The translations under genes were made by a program, and so were the position numbers. Positions 16,889 to 25,445 of a stretch of 61,176 bases of DNA are shown here, piece by piece; position 1 is the first letter of the stretch, and each line of letters begins with the position of its first letter. The stretch covers positions 18,347-79,522 of the forward strand of contig NZ_CALMFY010000098.1 in NCBI RefSeq assembly GCF_937863485.1. Direction: 5' to 3'. A model generated the notes under the pieces. That model was not told where the DNA came from, did not search any database, and saw only the letters and a program-made list of their open reading frames with translations. The stretch is from an uncultured Nostoc sp. GTDB lineage: Bacteria; Cyanobacteriota; Cyanobacteriia; Cyanobacteriales; Nostocaceae.

Positions 16889-17521
16889 CTATGGACTCAG
16901 CACTAGTTGCCATTCTCTGTTTTGGGAATTCCACTTAGGTAATTGAGTTTCCCCAACAACATAGGGGCCCCAGTAACGACGGGAGCCATCTTGTGCAAAA
17001 GCAACTAAAATATCTCCCTTCTCCAGCTTTAAATTATTCTGAGGTAGGGATAGAATCAGTCCTTTATCACTACCTTCTTGGGGAGCAAAATCCCAATGTG
17101 CCGGTAGATCATAGTTAGTCTGTTTAGTACCACCTTTTGCTACCGACTGTCGCGCCAGTAGAGCCAGGCGCACAGGCTGATTTGTTTGATTACTCATTCG
17201 CAAAGTCCCTTGATCGTTGGCAATGCTTGCTGATTTATCACGATCTGCCAAGACAGAATGAGTATTCTCTCTAATGCTATGTTCTACTTGATTGGTTGGG
17301 GTCGCTCCTGGAGTCGATAGACTAGTGGAAATACCTTTTTCAGGTGAAACGGGTGTAGACGAAGTTGTCTCCAACTGGGTAGTTTCAGTTGGCAGTTGTG
17401 AAGATGTATCTGGGTTTGTGGACTCTAAGGATACGCTCACTCCAAAGCATCCCATTAGAGTAACAAGCAGTCCCAAGCAACAAGCTGTAACACCGACGTT
17501 GCGATACACTGAAGATTTCAT
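16889..17521 (-). CDS. Hypothetical lipoprotein
   Basis: The 210-residue product has a signal peptide with a lipobox: the hydrophobic stretch VTACCLGLLVTLMGC gives a lipidation cysteine at about residue 25. A long Ser/Thr/Pro/Glu-rich linker (about 30-95) follows, then a compact C-terminal domain (about 100-210, RMSNQTNQPVRLALLAR to EWQLVLSP) that looks like a small beta fold. The protein is probably anchored in the membrane facing the periplasm. No enzyme motif is seen and I do not recognise the family. It is transcribed alone toward the nested repeats. Confidence 0.65.
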   Translation of the reverse strand: MKSSVYRNVGVTACCLGLLVTLMGCFGVSVSLESTNPDTSSQLPTETTQLETTSSTPVSPEKGISTSLSTPGATPTNQVEHSIRENTHSVLADRDKSASIANDQGTLRMSNQTNQPVRLALLARQSVAKGGTKQTNYDLPAHWDFAPQEGSDKGLILSLPQNNLKLEKGDILVAFAQDGSRRYWGPYVVGETQLPKWNSQNREWQLVLSP

Positions 17522-18074
17522 ATTGATAATTTTTAGAAATAAATATTTTGTCTAGGCTTGACCAAATAGTAGCCTATTATCACAAACGGCAATCATAGAA
17601 AGTAGCCTAATATAGACTTTCCTAAAATTAGGGATACCAATGTATTACAAGTATCATTTGTAGTAGAAAATATTCGGAGTAAATTATTTCCTTGATGACA
17701 AATAATGAGTATAAACACCTACTATTTTGTATCTTGACGTAGGCTTAGATAAAAACAAGAAAATTAGAAACCGAGCCAGCCAATTCATTTGGATAAAAAA
17801 ATCAAAGCTTCCTAAAACCGCTAGCGGCCTCAACAAAGCGTCCTTTGCTAAACCTTAGATAAATCTAAGATGTATATTTCATGTTGCGTTATAATAACCA
17901 CCCTTTTAAGGACATGTACTTCCCTAAAGATGATCGGATGTGCAAATTTAAATCAATACTGGAAGCCCAGCACATATCTATAATATTAACAAACAAGCTT
18001 AGGCTCAAACCAATATCCTCTTTGAATATAAAGATATTTCAAGATATCTTGACTTTTGCCCAGAAGTCTATTTG
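17522..18074. other. Intergenic region upstream of the ycf20-like gene
   Basis: This AT-rich spacer between divergent genes holds no recognised repeat or RNA. A 64-codon plus-strand frame (17881-18075) ends with TGA overlapping the next ATG (TGATG). It has no Shine-Dalgarno sequence and no recognisable protein character, so it is only a weak candidate upstream ORF. Confidence 0.4.
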
Positions 18075-18407
18075 ATGCAAAACACTCGTCTGAATAACTT
18101 GTTGGATGCCATTGCTACACGCTTGGGGCAATGGTTTTTAAATCCTTGGCGGCGACTATCGTTGCTGATAATTAGTTTTTTGTTCGGTTTTTTTCTGGGA
18201 AACGCAGTTTCCACTACAGCCGGTCAAGAGGGTGTATTCGACATTGTGGTAGCTGCTTTTTTAGTACTGCTGACAGAAATTACTAGTAGGATATTTTATA
18301 GTCGCAGCTTTTTGGAAAAGCGATCGCTCTTGGTAGACTTACTAAATTTCCTCAAAATTGGTTTCATCTACAGCCTGTTTCTCGAAGCCTTTAAGCTGGG
18401 ATCGTAG
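18075..18407 (+). CDS. ycf20: DUF565/Ycf20-like membrane protein
   Basis: The protein has 110 residues from the ATG at 18075; the frame is also open from a TTG one codon earlier. It matches the Ycf20 family of cyanobacteria and plastids: TRLNNLLDAIATRLGQW, FLNPWRRLS, a membrane segment around SFLFGFFLGNAVSTTAGQ, and a second membrane segment DIVVAAFLVLLTEITSRIFY. In plants and algae relatives affect photoprotection (NPQ), but the molecular role is open. It precedes glycerate kinase by 15 bp, so the two are very likely co-transcribed. Confidence 0.82.
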   Translation: MQNTRLNNLLDAIATRLGQWFLNPWRRLSLLIISFLFGFFLGNAVSTTAGQEGVFDIVVAAFLVLLTEITSRIFYSRSFLEKRSLLVDLLNFLKIGFIYSLFLEAFKLGS

Positions 18408-18422
18408 TGAGATGGGGAATTT

Positions 18423-19475
18423 ATGAATTTGTGGGTGGATGAAATTTTGGCAACGGATGCAGTGGGTAAAACTTGGCAGCAGCAAGCTAGAGTTGCTGCG
18501 CTGGCAGATACGTTAAAAGCTAAAGCTTTTGGGATCACGCCGGAAAATGTCGATCAAGTGCTCGAAAAGCGATCGCATTTACTAAAATCTGTCTTCCCAG
18601 CCTTTAGTCAATTCTGCCTAACTAGCCTTCAGATAGAACCCCAAAAAATGTTACAGGTATTGTGGGACTTGTGGCTTCCTTTGGGGATCAAACTCGCATC
18701 GCAGCGCCAACAGTTGGGACGCCCCCTGATTCAGGGAATATTGGGAGGACAAGGGACTGGGAAAACCACAATGTCCAATGTTCTCAAGTTGATTCTCAAT
18801 CAGTTGGGATGCCGGACTCTGAGTTTGTCTTTGGATGACTTGTATAAAACTTACAGCGATCGCTTGGTTTTAACACAGCAAGATCCCCGGTTAATTTGGC
18901 GCGGCCCACCAGGAACCCACGATGTAGATTTAGGCTTAAATGTACTAGATCAAATCCGCCAGTTGCAAAGTCCAGTTATGGTTCCCCGCTTTGATAAATC
19001 TGCCTATGGAGGCGCTGGCGATCGCACGACTCCAGAAATGGTAACAGATGTAGATATTGTACTATTTGAAGGTTGGTTTGTGGGTGTGCGGCCAATTGAC
19101 CCAAATGTATTTGATACTGCACCACCGCCAATTATCACAGATGAGGATAGAGCATTTGCCCGTGATATTAATCTTCGCCTCCACGATTATTTACCACTGT
19201 GGGAGCGATTAGATAGCTTAATTGTGCTATATCCCACCGATTATCGCTATTCTTTGGAGTGGCGCAAACAGGCGGAACAGCAGATGATTGCTGCGGGTAA
19301 ATCGGGGATGAGTAATGCAGAGATAGAGAAATTTGTCAATTATTTTTGGCGATCGCTTCACCCGGAATTATTCATCAAGCCGTTAGTAAAAGATGTAACA
19401 GGGGTTGATCTAGTGATTGAGATTCATGCTGATCATAGTTTTGGTAAAGTGTATTGCGATCGGGCTAATTCCTAA
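18423..19475 (+). CDS. glyK: D-glycerate 3-kinase (plant GLYK type)
   Basis: The 350-residue protein is a P-loop kinase of the plant/cyanobacterial GLYK family, which phosphorylates glycerate to 3-phosphoglycerate in the last step of photorespiration. Walker A is GGQGTGKTT (Lys114). LSLDDLYKTYSDR gives the acidic pair. The WRGPPGTHDVDLG substrate motif is conserved, and FEGWFVGVRP is the lid/Walker B region. Length is normal. It follows the ycf20-like gene by 15 bp, suggesting an operon of two photosynthesis-related genes. Confidence 0.92.
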   Translation: MNLWVDEILATDAVGKTWQQQARVAALADTLKAKAFGITPENVDQVLEKRSHLLKSVFPAFSQFCLTSLQIEPQKMLQVLWDLWLPLGIKLASQRQQLGRPLIQGILGGQGTGKTTMSNVLKLILNQLGCRTLSLSLDDLYKTYSDRLVLTQQDPRLIWRGPPGTHDVDLGLNVLDQIRQLQSPVMVPRFDKSAYGGAGDRTTPEMVTDVDIVLFEGWFVGVRPIDPNVFDTAPPPIITDEDRAFARDINLRLHDYLPLWERLDSLIVLYPTDYRYSLEWRKQAEQQMIAAGKSGMSNAEIEKFVNYFWRSLHPELFIKPLVKDVTGVDLVIEIHADHSFGKVYCDRANS

Positions 19476-19498
19476 TTCGTAATTCGTAATTTCAAATT

Positions 19499-19593
19499 GT
19501 AGGTTGGGTTGAGGAACGAAACCCAACATTTTTCATGCTTTGTTGGGTTTCACTTCCCTACGGGATGCTACACAAACGTTCAACCCAACCTAC
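19499..19593. repeat. Inverted-repeat element (GTAGGTTGGGTTGA family)
   Basis: GTAGGTTGGGTTGA at 19499 is inverted at 19580-19593, and the internal AACCCAACA/TGTTGGGTT pair forms a second arm. It is the same element as the innermost one at 16706-16781, here with an insertion reading CCCTACGGGATGCTAC. Confidence 0.75.
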
Positions 19594-19681
19594 AACTATC
19601 CTTAACTGAACTGTATTATGTTAAAACGGACTATAACCTTTTCTCAATAAGCAAATCAGCTAAAAACATTAACTTCTTGAC

Positions 19682-19760
19682 TCTGTGTTCTCTGTGCCTC
19701 TGTGGTTAAATAAAAAACTTTTAAACCACAGAGACGCGGAGGGCGCAGAGAGAAAAAGAG
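19682..19760. repeat. Inverted repeat CTCTGTG...CACAGAG
   Basis: CTCTGTGCCTCTGTGGTT pairs with AACCACAGAGACGCGGAG across a short AT-rich loop. It lies between convergent glyK and hisS and could act as a bidirectional terminator. Related GTGTCTTTGTGTCC sequence is found in frame inside the GT39 gene at about 15115-15150. Confidence 0.6.
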
Positions 19761-19783
19761 ATTTTATAAGTCATCTTGAAAGT

Positions 19784-21175
19784 TTATTCGCCAAGCCTTC
19801 TTTTAACTTCTTCAGCCAAATCTACTAGTAGCACTTCTACTTGCTCACCTGTTTTCAAATCTTTCAATGAGGACTTTTGCGCTGCTGCTTCTTCAGAACC
19901 AATAATTACGCAAAATTGAATTCCTTGCTTATCGGCTAGCTGAAATTGTTTACCCAAAGGACGCTTATCAAAATTAGTTATAACATTAATTCCAGCCTGA
20001 CGCAGATGTTGAGAAACTTTTAAATAAGTTGGCATTAAATCATCTTGCATATTCACTACCATCACCTCGGCTGGTGTTGCAGCTAAAGTACTAAGAATAC
20101 CAGCTTTTAGTAAACGGCTAATTAAGCGAGTTAAGCCAATAGAAATGCCTACACCAGGCATTTTTTCACCCAAAAATACACCGACTAATTCTTCATATCT
20201 CCCGCCAGAACAAATACTACCTAAGGCTTCATGTCCTAATAAGGTTGTTTCATAAACTGTGCCAGTATAGTAATCAAGACCACGAGCAATAGATAAATCA
20301 ATACAGAAACGATTTTCGGCAACTCCGAGATTACGCACGCCTGCAATTACCGTTTCTAATTCGGTAACTCCCAGGCTCAATTGCTCAGTTTCTGATAGAT
20401 TTTCTGCGAGGTGCTTAAGCTTATCTAATATTTCATCAACCGAACCATCAATTTTAATAAAATCAATAATTTTTTGAGCCTGTTCTGCTAAAACACCCTC
20501 TTTCTCTAAATCTTGTTTTACTTTATTCTCACCAATTTTTTCTAGATTATCAACAATACCAATACACGATTTAATTTTGTCTTCGGCAATTCCCACTGAC
20601 TTAAAGAGACCAGTAAGAACTTTGCGATTATTGATGCGAATCAGAAAATCACCAATATTAATTGCTTCAAATATCTCAGTGATAATTGCAGGCATTTGAG
20701 CATCATAGAGCAAGCTAAGTTCACGACGAGCAACTACATCAATATCACACTGACGAAACTGACGAAAACGTCCATCTTTTGCCCGTTCTCCCCGAAAAAC
20801 TACATCCATTTGGTAGCGGGCAAAGGGAAAGGTTAACTCATTCAGATGACGGGCAATATAAGCCGCTAAAGGAACTGTTTGATCAAACTTTAAAGCTCTT
20901 GCTTCCGAACCAGTTTCGCCCGATTTATCTCTCTCAGCTTGTCGATTTGGTGGCAGGATGGGATCAATGCCATAGATGATATTATCGCCTTGATTCCCTT
21001 TAGCTTGCAGCACTTCTAAACGTTCTACAGCAGGTGTTTCGATGGGCGTAAATCCATAACTTTCAAAAACTCTACGGATGATATCTAGCAAATATAATTC
21101 TAGACGCTTTTCACTAGGTAGAAATTCTGGAAAACCGCTAGGAGTCGAAAAGTTTATTTTGTCACCTTTTGCCAT
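19784..21175 (-). CDS. hisS: Histidyl-tRNA synthetase
   Basis: The 463-residue class II synthetase charges tRNA-His. Motif 1 lies in the N-terminal FLPSEKRLELYLLDIIRRVFESYGF region. Motif 2 is the FRGERAKDGRFRQFRQCD segment. The histidine-specific loops are LARGLDYYTGTVYE-like (read SIARGLDYYTGTVYET) and CSGGRYEELVG, and motif 3 is GVGISIGLTRL. The anticodon-binding domain follows (about 370-463, VMVVNMQDDLMPTYLKVSQHLR). Length is slightly above the bacterial norm because of an insertion domain of about 60 residues (about 205-270). It is monocistronic. Confidence 0.95.
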   Translation of the reverse strand: MAKGDKINFSTPSGFPEFLPSEKRLELYLLDIIRRVFESYGFTPIETPAVERLEVLQAKGNQGDNIIYGIDPILPPNRQAERDKSGETGSEARALKFDQTVPLAAYIARHLNELTFPFARYQMDVVFRGERAKDGRFRQFRQCDIDVVARRELSLLYDAQMPAIITEIFEAINIGDFLIRINNRKVLTGLFKSVGIAEDKIKSCIGIVDNLEKIGENKVKQDLEKEGVLAEQAQKIIDFIKIDGSVDEILDKLKHLAENLSETEQLSLGVTELETVIAGVRNLGVAENRFCIDLSIARGLDYYTGTVYETTLLGHEALGSICSGGRYEELVGVFLGEKMPGVGISIGLTRLISRLLKAGILSTLAATPAEVMVVNMQDDLMPTYLKVSQHLRQAGINVITNFDKRPLGKQFQLADKQGIQFCVIIGSEEAAAQKSSLKDLKTGEQVEVLLVDLAEEVKRRLGE

Positions 21176-21517
21176 GCATGTACCTTACTAATCTGGTAGA
21201 GTGGGTTATCGACATTAGTCTTAATGCACCAAAATCTAGGATGGTGCGTTAGCCTGCGGCATAACACAACGCCAGTTGCTACAACGGATAGCGCAGCGTA
21301 AAGCCTGCGGCATGGCAACTCTTAGAGACGCTCTTGCGTTCGCTTAGAGCGAGTCATCTCCCTTGGCGCTAGCCTCTCCCAATGTGAGAAGGGGAGACGC
21401 TTTAGCGCAACGAGCGTCGGGAGCCTCCGCAACGCACTGGCTCCCCTACAAAACTACTGGAGAATAAAGAAATAAAGAAATAAAGAAATGAGTGGTTATC
21501 TCTGAGGGGAGAAATTA
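21176..21517. repeat. Repeat-filled spacer upstream of hisS
   Basis: The gap is a mosaic of GC-richer dispersed repeats (GGAGACGCTTTAGCG, CGCAACGCACTGGCTCCCC, GTTAGCCTGCGGCATAACAC). The same vocabulary occurs at 23893-24090 and 25180-25256. Positions 21462-21488 hold three tandem copies of the octamer AATAAAGA. No gene is present. Confidence 0.65.
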
Positions 21518-21964
21518 CTATTTTAGCCGTTCTTCTTGAATTAGGGTGCGTTGAAAGATTTGATTATTCTTAAACCAATGCCAAGTGCGGGCACGATTGT
21601 TATTGTCAGGGCTAATATAGATCATTTCATATAAGGTCATTTCTGGGCTTGTCTTATAAGCAAACCATAAAATAACAATTGAATCATCTACTTCCCAAGC
21701 TTTTCCTTGAATGCGATCGGTGTCAAACCAGAGCTTATTATCTTTATAGCTTCCCGGAAATTCATACTCTTCTCGTTTACCATCAGACCAATTGTAGCGA
21801 TTGATTTGGTAGTAGGGATGAGGGCCATTTTCTGGAAATTGACAAGTTAAGTGAGACTCATACTTGTCAAGGATTTTTCCCGCTGTATCAATTAATGTAT
21901 AAGTTCCTACCCAATCTCCTTCATGACGGGCAAGTACGGGCATTCCTTCTCGAATATTTGACAT
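21518..21964 (-). CDS. DUF3598-family protein
   Basis: The 148-residue protein matches the cyanobacterial DUF3598 family: REGMPVLARHEGDWVGTYTLID, then HLTCQFPENGPHPYYQINRYNW, then ARTWHWFKN. The alternating beta-strand pattern suggests a calycin-like barrel that may bind a hydrophobic ligand, but no activity is known to me. The first Met is followed closely by the family core, so the start is plausible. The 21-nt tandem array lies upstream at 22077-22244. Confidence 0.7.
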   Translation of the reverse strand: MSNIREGMPVLARHEGDWVGTYTLIDTAGKILDKYESHLTCQFPENGPHPYYQINRYNWSDGKREEYEFPGSYKDNKLWFDTDRIQGKAWEVDDSIVILWFAYKTSPEMTLYEMIYISPDNNNRARTWHWFKNNQIFQRTLIQEERLK

Positions 21965-22076
21965 TGCAATTCACCTCTCAATAAACATAGGTAAAGCGTA
22001 CAACACAAGGTAAAAATAACAGTTTGAGCGGGTAAGCAATGCTCACCCTACAAAAACTGCTGAATATTAGCATTGG

Positions 22077-22244
22077 CATTGTAAGTCGATACATTAACAT
22101 TGTAAATTGATGCAATGCCATTGTGAATCGATACAATCGCATTGTGAGTCGATACATTAACATTGTAAGTTGATGCAATGCCATTGTGAGTTGATACAAT
22201 GCCATTGTGAGTTGATACAATGCCATTGTGAGTCAATGCATTAA
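22077..22244. repeat. Eight tandem 21-nt repeats, quasi-palindromic unit
   Basis: Eight contiguous units of exactly 21 nt fill 168 bp. The consensus is CATTGTGAGTYGATACAATGC, and CATTG at one end is inverted as CAATG at the other, so each unit can fold. Units 6 and 7 are identical and others differ at a few positions. Because 21 is a multiple of 3, spurious repetitive reading frames run through it (such as a THNGIVS repeat). These are not regarded as genes. Confidence 0.9.
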
Positions 22245-22290
22245 GTAAGTCGGCAAGAAAAATTCAATGTATATGAATCCACATAAATTT

Positions 22291-22370
22291 GTAGTAGCGT
22301 GTGTTATGCCGTAGGCTAACGCACCTTGAATTGTTGACGGTGCCGTACTCTCAGAGATAACGCACCCTAC
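22291..22370. repeat. Inverted-repeat element (GTAGGGTG family)
   Basis: GTAGTAGCGTGTGTTA at 22291 is matched by TAACGCACCCTAC at 22358-22370. The interior contains GGTGCCGTACTCTC, shared with the element at 51626-51703, showing they are the same family. Confidence 0.7.
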
Positions 22371-22394
22371 ATTTGAATTTATTAACTGAGAGTG

Positions 22395-23816
22395 TCAAGC
22401 TTCACTATCAAACCACCAAGGGTCATTAGTAGCGTTAGTTTTGATCAAAATAGCTTTTTTTCGCATGAACCGTTTCAACGCTGCCGCACCCATGCGTGAC
22501 CCTCCCAAACCAGAGAATTTAAAGGCGTTTTTCTCTCCTTCATGCATGAGGGCGGTGAGTGCAGCATCGTTGATACTGATGGCACCTGCATCTATCTGGT
22601 GGGCAACTTTTAAGGCTTCTGCTTCTGACTCGGCAAACACAGCAGCACTTAATCCATAAATTGAGTCGTTCGCTAAAGAGACTGCTTCCTCTACTGTGGA
22701 AAAAGGCATGACTGGCATAATCGGGCCGAAAGTCTCTTCGGTCATCACTTTCATGGAATGATTAACCTGGGTGAGAACTGTCGGACGACACCACCAACCT
22801 CCACCTAAGTCTTCAATTACACCGCCGCAGTGAATTACTGCTCCCTTTTCAACTGCATCTAGAAGATGGTCGCTAATAATTGTTGCTTGTCTTTCGGCGA
22901 TGATGGGGCCAATTTCTCCACTTTCGACTGTAGGGTAGGCTAGCTCAAGGCGATAAGCTTTGGCTACTAGTTGATGGTAAAACTTTTCAAATATCGATTC
23001 AGCAACATAAATTCGCTCAATCGATAGGCATGACTGTCCGGTGTTGACGACGGAACCCCACAATATTGCTGAGGTTGCTAATTCTAAATTGGCTGATTCC
23101 AAGACGATCGCAGGATCTTTTCCTCCTAATTCCAAAAAAGCTGGAATAAACCGTTTAGCAGCCGCTTCTGCCACTTTTCTCCCTGTCGCTACACTGCCTG
23201 TAAAACATACCAAATCTACATTTTCAATCAAAACAGATCCGGTTGCGCCTGCTCCTTCAACAAAAGTTAAGACCTCGCGCAATTTGGGAACGGCGTTGAG
23301 TGCTGTTGTCAGTGGTGCTACGAAACGGGGAGCGATTTCACTGGGTTTAACAATCACGGCACAACCCGCCAGCAATGCCGGAATGGTATCAATGTTAGAC
23401 AGCAACAGCGGAAAATTCCACGGGCTAATTACCCCAACTAGGGGATAAGGAACAGATGTTTGTTGCAAGGCGATAAACGGAATAGCTGTATTTTTTGCAG
23501 ATTCTTGCAGCAATTCCGGCGCTAATCTACACCAGCGATCAATGCTAGAGAGGAAGGAGTCTATTTCTAATATCGAGGTTGATAATCTTCCAGTATCATT
23601 TACCAAAGCTTCCGTGAGGCGATCGCGTCCAGATAATATAGCTTGTTTCCACTGCTGTAAGGCTTCAATTCTCCCCTCTAAACCCAACTGCTGCCAGCGA
23701 ACTTGCGCCCTGCGGGTACGCTTACATTGCTGTGCCAGCAGCCTTGGGGGCGGCGGGATAATTACGTAGTCAAATTTGCCAGTTCGGGGATTGCGGACTT
23801 CTATTGGTTTTGTCAT
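22395..23816 (-). CDS. Aldehyde dehydrogenase (NAD(P)-dependent)
   Basis: The start chosen is ATG at 23816 (MTKPIEVRNPRTG), giving 473 residues. The frame runs on to 23942, but that part is translated repeat DNA. ALDH landmarks are present: the ISPWNFPLLL cofactor segment, KPSEIAP, FTGSVATGR, the catalytic glutamate in LELGGKDP, the nucleophile Cys263 in NTGQSCLSIERIYV, and EETFGPIMPV. It oxidises an unidentified aldehyde to the acid. A nitrilase-fold gene lies 290 bp upstream on the same strand, so the pair may be co-expressed. Confidence 0.92.
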   Translation of the reverse strand: MTKPIEVRNPRTGKFDYVIIPPPPRLLAQQCKRTRRAQVRWQQLGLEGRIEALQQWKQAILSGRDRLTEALVNDTGRLSTSILEIDSFLSSIDRWCRLAPELLQESAKNTAIPFIALQQTSVPYPLVGVISPWNFPLLLSNIDTIPALLAGCAVIVKPSEIAPRFVAPLTTALNAVPKLREVLTFVEGAGATGSVLIENVDLVCFTGSVATGRKVAEAAAKRFIPAFLELGGKDPAIVLESANLELATSAILWGSVVNTGQSCLSIERIYVAESIFEKFYHQLVAKAYRLELAYPTVESGEIGPIIAERQATIISDHLLDAVEKGAVIHCGGVIEDLGGGWWCRPTVLTQVNHSMKVMTEETFGPIMPVMPFSTVEEAVSLANDSIYGLSAAVFAESEAEALKVAHQIDAGAISINDAALTALMHEGEKNAFKFSGLGGSRMGAAALKRFMRKKAILIKTNATNDPWWFDSEA

Positions 23817-23840
23817 GAGGCAGGAGTTTGGAGTTAGGAG

Positions 23841-23866
23841 TAGAGACGCGATTAATCGCGTCTCTA
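23841..23866. repeat. Perfect 26-bp palindrome (GAGACGCG family)
   Basis: TAGAGACGCGATT is followed directly by its reverse complement, with no loop. It is the intact form of the GAGACGCG elements at 2142 and 4080, and is flanked by AGGAGTT on both sides. Confidence 0.8.
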
Positions 23867-23892
23867 CAGGAGTTATTTTTTTGTATTCCAAT

Positions 23893-24086
23893 GCCCCATG
23901 ACGCCACTTGCTTCTCAAGACAGGAGACGCTGCACGTAGCAAGATCCCCTACGGGGTACAACCGGGGAACCCAGGCAACGCAGTAGGCTCCCCAATGACA
24001 CCACTTGCTTCTCAAGACAGGAGACGCTCTTGCTAGCAAGATCCCCTACGGGGTACAGCGGGGGAACCCGGACAACGCAGTGGCTC
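23893..24086. repeat. Tandem duplication of a ~97-bp repeat
   Basis: Two adjacent copies, about 23893-23989 and 23990-24086, share CACTTGCTTCTCAAGACAGG, GCAAGATCCCCTACGGGGTA and a GGCTCCCCAATG end, with scattered differences. Each contains the CCCCTACGGGG palindrome. The segment lies between the nitrilase-fold gene and the aldehyde dehydrogenase gene. Confidence 0.8.
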
Positions 24087-24107
24087 CCCAATGCGCCATT
24101 CCCAAAT

Positions 24108-25151
24108 TCAAATTATTCCCAGTTTGGCTAACCGCTCAATGGTGGCTTGCTGGGTTTGGAGGAAGTGTTTGCGGTCTACTTCTCCCTCCAGCATAGTATT
24201 AGCGGGGTAAAAGTGTGACTGGCGGTAACTTTCGGCGTATAGCTCAAACCGCTGGCGTGCAAGTAAATTATTTAACCCCGGTCGGCGGCGATCGCGGCGT
24301 AATGCTCCTAAATCAATCTCTGCAAATGCTGCCATGCTCTCGCCTGCACCTGTCTCTGCTAAAACGATTCCGCGATGGTCAATGATTTTAGAGCCACCAT
24401 CAGCGGAAGCGATGGGGATGGCAATATTAGCGATGCCTGCGGTATTGGCTGAAACTACGTATACCATATTTTCGACAGCGCGAGTGATTTTTGCCGCGTC
24501 TTTGGGGGTGAGGTTTTTGTTATACACTTCTGAGGTGGAATGCACAAAAATCTCCGCTCCTCGCATCGCCAGACTCCGCGCCACTTCTGGATATAAAATT
24601 TCTTCTGATGCTAAAGCTGCCAAATTACCGATCTCCGTTTTGGCTACGGGGAAAACTCCCTCTAAACCATAGCAGTCAAGATACTTATCCCAAACATCAT
24701 GGGGTGTGGGAGCAAATAAGGAATTCAGCCGTCGATACCGCAAGACAATTGAGCCAGAGGGGTCAAGAATAAAGCAGGTTTGGAAGTACAATCCGGGAAA
24801 GTTGGGATCAACTTCGTAGGCGTTACCAGCCAAAAAGATTTTATGCTTTTGGGCAATTTTACCAAGTGCCTCATACTCAGCACCAGCCATCTCCACACCA
24901 GCTTTTTCTGCCCACCCTAAAAGAGAATCTCCCATCGGGAAACCAGTCAGGAAATATTCTGGCAGTACAATTAAACGACAATCAAAGCCAATGAAAGCGA
25001 TACTGGCAGCAATTTGTTGAGCTAGGCGATTGATGGAGTTTTGCATGAGCGATCGCGCTTCGTGGCGATCGCTTGCTTGGTTGACTGCATGGCACGTAAC
25101 TTGGAGTGCCAAGGCCCGGAATGAGTTGAGATTATCGGTGTTATTGTCCAA
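24108..25151 (-). CDS. Nitrilase-fold protein lacking catalytic Cys
   Basis: The 347-residue protein has the carbon-nitrogen hydrolase fold. The catalytic glutamate is seen at LPEYFLTGFP (Glu65). Where the family has lysine after a tyrosine, this protein reads VLRYRRLN (Arg141). Where the nucleophile cysteine stands in the xCYExxFPE motif, it reads LASEEILYPE, with Ser182 (codon TCA). The rest of the core is well kept (ARSLAMRGAEIFVHSTSE, AVENMVYVVSANTAG, GSKIIDHRGIVLAET). It therefore probably lacks amidase or nitrilase activity, or uses an unusual mechanism. It is upstream of the aldehyde dehydrogenase on the same strand. The ATG at 25151 is reasonable, though a later start near residue 11 is possible. 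Confidence 0.8.
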   Translation of the reverse strand: MDNNTDNLNSFRALALQVTCHAVNQASDRHEARSLMQNSINRLAQQIAASIAFIGFDCRLIVLPEYFLTGFPMGDSLLGWAEKAGVEMAGAEYEALGKIAQKHKIFLAGNAYEVDPNFPGLYFQTCFILDPSGSIVLRYRRLNSLFAPTPHDVWDKYLDCYGLEGVFPVAKTEIGNLAALASEEILYPEVARSLAMRGAEIFVHSTSEVYNKNLTPKDAAKITRAVENMVYVVSANTAGIANIAIPIASADGGSKIIDHRGIVLAETGAGESMAAFAEIDLGALRRDRRRPGLNNLLARQRFELYAESYRQSHFYPANTMLEGEVDRKHFLQTQQATIERLAKLGII

Positions 25152-25175
25152 AATTCCTCACCAATTCTATAGAAT

Positions 25176-25262
25176 GCGATGCCAACTCTTGGAGACGCTT
25201 TGCGTAGCTTGCTTCCCCGTAGGGGTACGGCGGGCTACGCCTACGCCACCCCAGAGCGATCG
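25176..25262. repeat. Dispersed repeat with CCCCGTAGGGGTACGG
   Basis: GGAGACGCTTTGCGTAGC, CCCCGTAGGGGTACGG and GGCTACGCCTACGCC belong to the repeat vocabulary seen at 21280-21440 and 23893-24086. The region precedes the NmrA-like gene and probably pushes its promoter to about 25300-25440. Confidence 0.6.
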
Positions 25263-25445
25263 TACAAGTTTATCTGTCAATTCAGATCAAAACATCTGTG
25301 CGTAAGTCCTAGTCTTTGATCTTGTGATAACTGTACCAGCAAGGATAATTAGATTGTTTAAATCAGGTTGCTACTTAATTGTTGTTTGCTTCTCCTGTCT
25401 TTGTATAAACTTAATTTAAATAAAGAACTCCAGGTAGAAGAGAGA

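Noticed and set aside
21978..22236. Two minus-strand repetitive ORFs (MALYQLT and THNGIVS repeats)
   Set aside because: They are translations of the 21-nt array, which stays open because its period is a multiple of three. There is no ribosome site or non-repetitive domain.
22077..22244. CRISPR-like array
   Set aside because: The 21-nt units are contiguous with no spacers, and there are no cas genes in the window.
23817..23942. N-terminal extension of the aldehyde dehydrogenase
   Set aside because: It is translated from dispersed repeat DNA; the ATG at 23816 starts the conserved protein.
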